This document shows positions 23,062-28,057 of a DNA stretch of 28,057 nucleotides, one piece after another. Position numbers and translations under genes: made by a program. Numbering within the stretch: the first letter of the stretch is position 1; every line of letters begins with the position of its first letter. Origin of the DNA: Rikenellaceae bacterium (GTDB lineage Bacteria > Bacteroidota > Bacteroidia > Bacteroidales > UBA932); the NCBI GenBank assembly GCA_900767405.1, contig CAAFZB010000063.1:1-28057 (forward strand), in the 5' to 3' direction. The notes under the pieces are model-generated. The model saw only the letters and a list, made by a program, of their open reading frames with translations. It did no database searches and was not told the DNA's origin.

Positions 23062-24219
23062 ATGAAAAGCCTTGAGGACATATCGCTGTTCCGCTCGTTG
23101 AACACTCCCTGTTATGTTTACGATATGGAAATTCTGGACAGGACGCTGGAGGCGTTGCGCTCGGCTTCATCCAAATACGATATCCGCGTGAACTATGCCC
23201 TCAAGGCCAACAGCGAGACGCCCGTTCTGCAGAGAATAGCGGCGGCCGGGTTTGGGGCCGATTGCGTAAGCGGCAATGAGGTCATAAGGGCCGGGGGCTG
23301 CGGTTTCGGCAAGGCCGGGATCTTTTTTGCCGGAGTGGGTAAGACCGACCGGGAAATTATCCAGGCTTTGGACTGCGGGGTGTCATATTTCGTAGTGGAA
23401 AGTCTTCAGGAACTTGAAGTTCTGGATTCCATAGCTTCCAGGAGGGCGGCCGTTGCCAAGGTCCTGCTTCGCATAAATCCCGAAGTGGATGCACATACGC
23501 ACAAGTTCATCACCACAGGTATGCCTGCAAACAAGTTCGGCATAGCTATGGCAGACTTGGGAAATGCCTTGGAACTTCTGAAGAAACTCCCTGGAGTCAG
23601 GATGTGCGGGCTGCATTCCCATATAGGGTCGCAGATTACAGACCTTGAGCCTTTTGCCCGCCAATGCGTTCAGATGAACGGTCTTGTAAAGAAAGTTCTT
23701 GACGAAGGGTTCGAAGTCAGTTGCCTGAGTCTTGGCGGCGGCCTTGGCGTGGATTATGAGAATCCCGATGCAAATCCTGTCCCCGATTTCGACAGCTGGC
23801 TTGGAATGTTGGACTCCCATCTGGAACGCCCACCGGGAATGCAGGTGTTTGTGGAACCGGGCCGTTCGGTGGTGGCACAGTGCGGTACCCTGATAAGCAG
23901 GGTGCTTTTCGTAAAGCGGAATCCGACAGTCAACTTTTTGATTCTGGATGCCGGAATGAATGACCTTCTGAGGCCGGCGCTGTATGGTGCGGCCCATAAG
24001 ATAGAGAACCTGTCCGCATTGCAGAGGGGACAGACGGAACTCGAGAAATACGAAGTTGTTGGACCGGTGTGCGAGTCGTCTGACGTTTTTGCAGACGGCT
24101 GCCTGCTTCCTGTAGCCACGCGCGGCGACTTTGTCGCCATCCGCTCGGCCGGAGCTTACGGCGCCACGATGTCCAGCAGGTATAATTTAAAGGATTTAGC
24201 AGAAACGTTATATGTTTGA
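23062..24219 (+). CDS. lysA: Diaminopimelate decarboxylase
   Basis: 385 residues from the ATG at 23062 (MKSLEDISLF); a TTG at 23041 in the same frame lies inside the -7 box and is not needed. The PLP lysine is K48 in NYALKANS. HSHIGSQ is at 185-191, GGGLGVDY at 225-232, EPGRS at 265-269 and the active-site cysteine C337 in GPVCESSD; YGATMSSRYN closes the domain. It converts meso-diaminopimelate to L-lysine and CO2, the last step of lysine synthesis. It overlaps ffh by 8 bp, with no other lysine genes nearby. Confidence 0.97.
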   Translation: MKSLEDISLFRSLNTPCYVYDMEILDRTLEALRSASSKYDIRVNYALKANSETPVLQRIAAAGFGADCVSGNEVIRAGGCGFGKAGIFFAGVGKTDREIIQALDCGVSYFVVESLQELEVLDSIASRRAAVAKVLLRINPEVDAHTHKFITTGMPANKFGIAMADLGNALELLKKLPGVRMCGLHSHIGSQITDLEPFARQCVQMNGLVKKVLDEGFEVSCLSLGGGLGVDYENPDANPVPDFDSWLGMLDSHLERPPGMQVFVEPGRSVVAQCGTLISRVLFVKRNPTVNFLILDAGMNDLLRPALYGAAHKIENLSALQRGQTELEKYEVVGPVCESSDVFADGCLLPVATRGDFVAIRSAGAYGATMSSRYNLKDLAETLYV

Positions 24220-25537
24220 GAATCTGTCAGACCGACTTGAACGTTCCTTCCAGTTGTTGAAGGGAGAAGGAAAGATTAGCGATATCAATATCGCCGAAAC
24301 CGTTAAGGATATCCGTCGCGCACTGCTCGACGCCGACGTAAGCTATAAAGTGGCGAAGGACTTTTGCGACCGGGTAAAGGAGAAGGCGATAGGCGCCGAT
24401 GTCATCAGGGCGGTAAAGCCCCAGCAGATGATGGTCAAGATTGTGCACGACGAACTGGCCGACTTTATGGGCGCTCAGAACGTCGACATCAACGTGAAGG
24501 GAAATCCTGCGGTGGTGCTGGTGGCCGGCCTCAACGGTTCGGGTAAGACTACGTTCTGTGGAAAGCTTGCCCTCTACCTTAAGAGCAAGAAAGGGATGAA
24601 GGTTATGCTGGCGGCTTGCGACTGCTTCCGTCCGGCGGCCATCGACCAGCTGCAGACACTTGGCCAGGGCATAGACGTTCCGGTATTCACCGTAGAGGGG
24701 GAGAAGGATCCCCTGATGGTTGCGTCGGCAGCCATTTCTTCGGCTAAAGCCGGGGGATATTCGGTGGTGATTGTCGATACCGCCGGCCGTCTTGTCCTGG
24801 ACAGGGAGCTGATGGATGAGATATCGGCTCTGCATTCGGAGGTGAAGCCTACCGAAACCCTGTTCGTGGTCGATGCAATGACCGGTCAGGATGCGGTGGA
24901 GAGTGCAAAAGCCTTCAACGAGGCCATAAATTACGACGGCGTGGTACTCACCAAGATGGACGGAGATACCCGCGGCGGTGCCGCTCTTTCCATAAGGGCG
25001 GTGACCGGCAAGCCTATTAAGTTTGTGAGCACCGGAGAGAAGATGGAGGCAATCGATGCCTTCCATCCGTCCAGAGTCGCCGACAGAATCCTTGGAATGG
25101 GTGACGTTGTTTCCCTTGTGGAGAAGGCTCAGGAGCAGTTCGACGAGCAGCAGGCCAGGGAACTCAAGAAGAAACTCGCTAAGGACAAATTCACTCTTAC
25201 CGACTTCTATGCCCAGATTCAGCAGGTAAAGAAGATGGGCGACATCAAGGACCTTGCTTCGATGCTTCCCGGTATGGACAAGGCTCTAAAAGATGTCGAT
25301 ATAGACAATAAAACCGCCTTCAAGAGTACCGAGGCTATCATACAGAGTATGACTCCCTGGGAAAGGGATCATCCGGAAGAGATCAACGGACCGAGGCGCA
25401 AGAGGATTGCCGACGGTTCGGGTACTTCAATCGCCGAGGTGAACCGTCTGCTCAAGCAGTTCGAGGGAACCAGAAAGCTTATGAAGTCTGCAGTTACCGG
25501 CAACCTGATGGCCAGGATGAAAGGCTTCAGGAGGTAA
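24212..25537 (+). CDS. ffh: Signal recognition particle protein Ffh
   Basis: 441 residues. N domain about 1-95 with RRALLDADVSYKV. GTPase G1 GLNGSGKT is at 106-113, G3 DTAGR at 189-193 and G4 TKMDGDTRGG at 247-256. The M domain (about 320-441) has the RNA-binding helix-turn RKRIADGSGTSIAEVNRLL. It binds signal sequences on ribosomes with 4.5S RNA and docks to FtsY. Start ATG lies within the lysA 3' end; a strong ribosome-binding site at its own end serves the next gene. Confidence 0.98.
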   Translation: MFENLSDRLERSFQLLKGEGKISDINIAETVKDIRRALLDADVSYKVAKDFCDRVKEKAIGADVIRAVKPQQMMVKIVHDELADFMGAQNVDINVKGNPAVVLVAGLNGSGKTTFCGKLALYLKSKKGMKVMLAACDCFRPAAIDQLQTLGQGIDVPVFTVEGEKDPLMVASAAISSAKAGGYSVVIVDTAGRLVLDRELMDEISALHSEVKPTETLFVVDAMTGQDAVESAKAFNEAINYDGVVLTKMDGDTRGGAALSIRAVTGKPIKFVSTGEKMEAIDAFHPSRVADRILGMGDVVSLVEKAQEQFDEQQARELKKKLAKDKFTLTDFYAQIQQVKKMGDIKDLASMLPGMDKALKDVDIDNKTAFKSTEAIIQSMTPWERDHPEEINGPRRKRIADGSGTSIAEVNRLLKQFEGTRKLMKSAVTGNLMARMKGFRR

Positions 25538-25538
25538 A

Positions 25539-26651
25539 GTGAAAGGCAAAATCATATACTACAGGCGCTTGTCCCTGATTCTGCTGCCGGTGCTGGCAGT
25601 GTTTCTTGCCGTCGAGGGGACCTGGTGCCCGGGACTCCCTCATCATTGGACATTCATTACGGTAATTGTCCTTGCGCTACTGGCTCTCTGTCTGACCTCG
25701 GTCAATGATTTTTTTGGAAAGGCAACGGTTCCGCTGTTGAGCCATACGGGGATGGCCCTGGTTCTTATTGGGGGTCTCTTGGGTGCTGTGGACAGCGTAG
25801 ATGTCCAAATGCAGATATATAAAGGTGCCCCAACGGAGCGTGAAGCCTTCGACCATAGAGGCAATCTTGTCCGGCTGCCTTTCGGCGTTTCGCTGGAAGA
25901 TTTAAGAATCGATTATTACGAAGACGGAACAAGCCCGAAGCAGTTCACCAGTTTGCTGTCGGTTGACGGAAGCAAGCTTCGGACGTCGGTGAATCATCCC
26001 GGAAGATACAGAGGCTATCGTATATATCAGTACGGTTATGACCCTGATTCCAGGCAATATTCGGTTTTGAAAATTGTGCGCGACCCCTTTCTTCCCGTTG
26101 TGGCGCTGGGCGCGTTATTGCTGTTGTCCGCGGCCTTGCTGGGCTTGAAAAAGATTTGGCGGGGGTGGAAGGTGCTGGTGGCGGCACTTGCGCTCTCTGT
26201 CGTCTTTGCCTCGATTTCTGTTGCCGGAATAAGTTTCGGTACTCTTGTCCCGGCCCTCAGGAGCCTGTGGTTCATACCTCATCTGACGGTATATATGCTG
26301 GCGTATTCCATATTGGCCCTTGCCGTATTCATTGGAATAGCCTCGATATTCTCAAAGAAGATTCCCGATGACCTTACCGGAAAACTCCTGTCAACGTCTT
26401 CATCGCTGCTTCTCATTGGAATGTTGTGCGGCGCCGTCTGGGCCCAACAGGCCTGGGGCGGTTACTGGACCTGGGATGCCAAGGAATGCTGGGCTGCAGC
26501 CACCTGGCTTCTGACACTGTGCGGTATTCACACAAAAAAGAAAAAATTGATGCTGGCATTTGTCGTAATTTCCTTTCTGGCGATGCAGATGACCTGGTAC
26601 GGGGTGAATTATCTTCCTTCGTCGGGTCAAAGCCTTCATACATACAATTAG
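25539..26651 (+). CDS. ccsA: Compact ResB/CcsA-type cytochrome c assembly protein
   Basis: 370 residues from a GTG 1 bp after the ffh stop, with AGGAGGT directly upstream (25530-25535 region), one of few clear Shine-Dalgarno sites here. Residues 1-205 have two or three helices, a soluble loop (about 90-180, ending RGYRIYQYGYDPDSRQYSV, a ResB/Ccs1-like segment) and another helix near 185-204. The rest is CcsA-like: H248, the tryptophan-rich haem-handling motif WGGYWTWD at 306-313, H331 and the closing YGVNYLPSSGQSLHTY with H367. Together it would export haem and attach it to c-type cytochromes (system II). Two-gene or long fusion forms are usually much larger, so this is a minimal ResB-CcsA fusion. 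Confidence 0.88.
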   Translation: MKGKIIYYRRLSLILLPVLAVFLAVEGTWCPGLPHHWTFITVIVLALLALCLTSVNDFFGKATVPLLSHTGMALVLIGGLLGAVDSVDVQMQIYKGAPTEREAFDHRGNLVRLPFGVSLEDLRIDYYEDGTSPKQFTSLLSVDGSKLRTSVNHPGRYRGYRIYQYGYDPDSRQYSVLKIVRDPFLPVVALGALLLLSAALLGLKKIWRGWKVLVAALALSVVFASISVAGISFGTLVPALRSLWFIPHLTVYMLAYSILALAVFIGIASIFSKKIPDDLTGKLLSTSSSLLLIGMLCGAVWAQQAWGGYWTWDAKECWAAATWLLTLCGIHTKKKKLMLAFVVISFLAMQMTWYGVNYLPSSGQSLHTYN

Positions 26652-26660
26652 GTGCGATTT

Positions 26661-26675
26661 GGCAGTTCAACTGCC
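26661..26675. repeat. Short hairpin between ccsA and the lipoprotein gene
   Basis: GGCAGT, loop TCA, ACTGCC: perfect 6-bp stem 9 bp after the ccsA stop codon. No T-run follows, so it is a weak terminator at best; it lies 16 bp before the -33 box of the next promoter and could be an operator instead. Confidence 0.4.
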
Positions 26676-26691
26676 GATTGGGATAAAAATG

Positions 26692-26723
26692 TTTGGATGT
26701 AAAGAATATATTGTTTACATTTG
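26692..26723 (+). promoter_or_regulatory. Promoter of the terminal lipoprotein gene
   Basis: TTTG at 26692-26695, 20-base spacer, TACATTTG at 26716-26723. Both boxes are perfect, giving a leader of about 32 bases. It makes the lipoprotein gene independent of lysA-ffh-ccsA. Confidence 0.75.
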
Positions 26724-26761
26724 AAAATCTTTAATAAGAAAACTTAGTAAATCACTGTATT

Positions 26762-28057
26762 ATGAAACGCATTCTTTGCTCATTGGCATTATTGGCAGTC
26801 CTTGTTTCCTGTGTAAAGGAACATCAGGTCAACAAGCCCGGCGAATCATTTATTCTTGCCGAATCAGAGGACTTCGAATTGGAGGAAACCCTCACCAAGG
26901 CTCCCGGGAGCAGTTCTCTGCCTTCATCCGTGTGGGCGGCCGGAGATAAGATTGTCGTGATTCCATTGGGTGGGAATCCGATACAGGCCGATTACGAGAT
27001 AGTAAAATACGGCGCTGCCCCCAAGATTGCAACATTCGAATGCAGTATATTGGAATTGCAGGATGGCGCCAGCTATGCGGCGTATTGTCCTTTTTCCGAG
27101 AATGTACTCCGTGACGGGGATTTGCTGGAACTTTCATTCGTTGGTCAGAAGCAGAAGGAGAACAACAGCCCCGACCATATAAAAAACTTTGACTATAAGT
27201 ATGGTACCACTGTGGTGACATCGGCAAAAGATACCAAGTTCGTGCTCAAGCATCTTGTAGGCCTTGTATGTATTCAGGTTACAGTCCCTCAGGCCGATGT
27301 TTTCAAGAGGCTTTCGATAGAAGCTTCGGATGAATGGTTTGCAAGCAGGGCCGAACTTTCCATCAAGAAAGGAACGATGACTTCGACAATGGACCGGAAA
27401 ACCTGCAATGTCGCATTGGATGATATTGCGGTCAGAGCCGGTGAGGTGCTTACAGTATGGCTCTCCGTGCTTCCGACTCGGGTGCTGGAAGGGCAGCCTG
27501 TAACGGTGACACTGATTGGTGCCAAAACCATAAGCAGTGCAGAAATTTCTGATTTCAAGGCCATTGAGCCCGGCAAGGCATATACATTTGTCTGTGCCCC
27601 CGCAATAAAGGAAGATGTGGAATATCGAAAGGTGGATTTGGGACTCAGTGTGAACTGGGCCCCCTGTAACCTTGGAGCTTCCAGCCCGGAGGAGTTCGGA
27701 GACTTCTATGCCTGGGACGAGATTGAAACAAAGTACAACTACTCACTGGATTCCTACAACTCCTATAAGGCCGAGACTATGTCGGAAAGAGAAATGGAGG
27801 GGAATAAAGGATATATAAAATATATTCCCCAGTCAAAGGCCGATTCGTACGGATTCCGTCGTTTCTACGACAATAAGGCTGTCCTTGACCCTGAAGATGA
27901 TATTGTTCATATCACCCTTAAAGGCAATTGGAGGATGCCCAGGAAAGAGGAATTCGATGAACTGATAGCCAACTGCAAGTGTGAATGGGTATCCTTCAAG
28001 GGAGTAAACGGAACAAAGTTCACCAGCAAGGTGGAAGGCTACACCGACAAATGGATA
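26762..28057 (+). CDS. Lipoprotein with fimbrillin-like N-terminus and Fibrobacter-succinogenes-major-type C-terminal domain (3' end cut)
   Basis: 432 codons are open to the right edge with no stop. The N-terminus MKRILCSLALLAVLVSC is a lipoprotein signal with the lipid-bearing C17 (lipobox LVSC), followed by an acidic linker typical of Bacteroidetes surface lipoproteins. Residues about 45-285 look like a beta-rich fimbrillin-like module (KAPGSSSLPSSVWAAGDKI, YAAYCPFSE). From about 291, VDLGLSVNWAPCNLGA, GDFYAWDE and NWRMPRKEEFDELIANCKCEW are the pattern of the Fib_succ_major domain, common in surface-exposed lipoproteins of gut Bacteroidetes. Likely displayed on the outer membrane; ligand unknown. 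Missing: the end of the C-terminal domain. Confidence 0.85.
   Translation, partial: MKRILCSLALLAVLVSCVKEHQVNKPGESFILAESEDFELEETLTKAPGSSSLPSSVWAAGDKIVVIPLGGNPIQADYEIVKYGAAPKIATFECSILELQDGASYAAYCPFSENVLRDGDLLELSFVGQKQKENNSPDHIKNFDYKYGTTVVTSAKDTKFVLKHLVGLVCIQVTVPQADVFKRLSIEASDEWFASRAELSIKKGTMTSTMDRKTCNVALDDIAVRAGEVLTVWLSVLPTRVLEGQPVTVTLIGAKTISSAEISDFKAIEPGKAYTFVCAPAIKEDVEYRKVDLGLSVNWAPCNLGASSPEEFGDFYAWDEIETKYNYSLDSYNSYKAETMSEREMEGNKGYIKYIPQSKADSYGFRRFYDNKAVLDPEDDIVHITLKGNWRMPRKEEFDELIANCKCEWVSFKGVNGTKFTSKVEGYTDKWI

Noticed and set aside
24227..25066. 279-codon minus-strand open frame opposite ffh
   Set aside because: Antisense to the Ffh N and G domains, which are unambiguous.

Overview
The window looks like a chromosomal segment from a Bacteroidota bacterium, most likely Bacteroidales. 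Evidence: the V-type ATPase gene order with a DUF2764 gene in place of subunit C, the ParA-ParB-DUF5683-MltD string, a DUF4301 gene, a recF-DUF721 pair, and repeated promoter -7 boxes of the Bacteroidetes form TAnnTTTG. Genus cannot be settled from the sequence. There are no RNA genes, insertion sequences or CRISPR arrays that I can see. The largest intergenic gap is 138 bp, so no gene-free stretch reaches 300 bases.

Region 1 (1-11727, minus strand) reads as one very long transcription unit of 12 genes, from right to left: V-ATPase subunits E, DUF2764, A, B, D, I, K, then parA, parB, a DUF5683 membrane protein, a lytic transglycosylase with LysM (MltD type) and a lipid kinase cut by the left edge. 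Neighbours overlap by 4-11 bp or sit within about 15 bp of each other, so ion pumping, chromosome partition, cell-wall turnover and lipid phosphorylation appear co-transcribed. The K subunit carries the residues that bind sodium in the Enterococcus enzyme. The ParA departs from its family at three functional sites.

Region 2 (11815-14270) holds an exported endonuclease/exonuclease/phosphatase-fold protein and, convergent with overlapping stops, a DUF4301 protein. Region 3 (14409-18199, plus) starts at a divergent promoter and holds recF, a DciA-like DUF721 gene and pdxB, each coupled by a 4-bp ATGA overlap, then a secreted serine beta-lactamase-like hydrolase whose last ~30 residues look frameshifted. 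A short-chain dehydrogenase (18192-19010) runs the other way.

Region 4 (19078-20522) holds a membrane-anchored TPR protein and yebC, closed by a strong intrinsic terminator. Region 5 (20551-22620) is the best regulatory story in the window: the terminator hairpin supplies the -33 element of the next promoter, and a 24-bp near-perfect palindrome sits just after the -7 box, upstream of an ABC ATPase, its permease and a YtrA-type GntR repressor. A short AraC-type HTH gene is convergent with it. Region 6 (23062-26651) has lysA, ffh and a compact ResB/CcsA-like cytochrome c assembly gene, all tightly coupled. Region 7 (26762 to the right edge) begins a lipoprotein with a Fibrobacter-succinogenes-major-type C-terminal domain behind a textbook Bacteroidetes promoter.

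I see no clear-cut new defence or mobile system. The most unusual items are the divergent ParA inside a V-ATPase operon and the terminator-promoter-operator composite.
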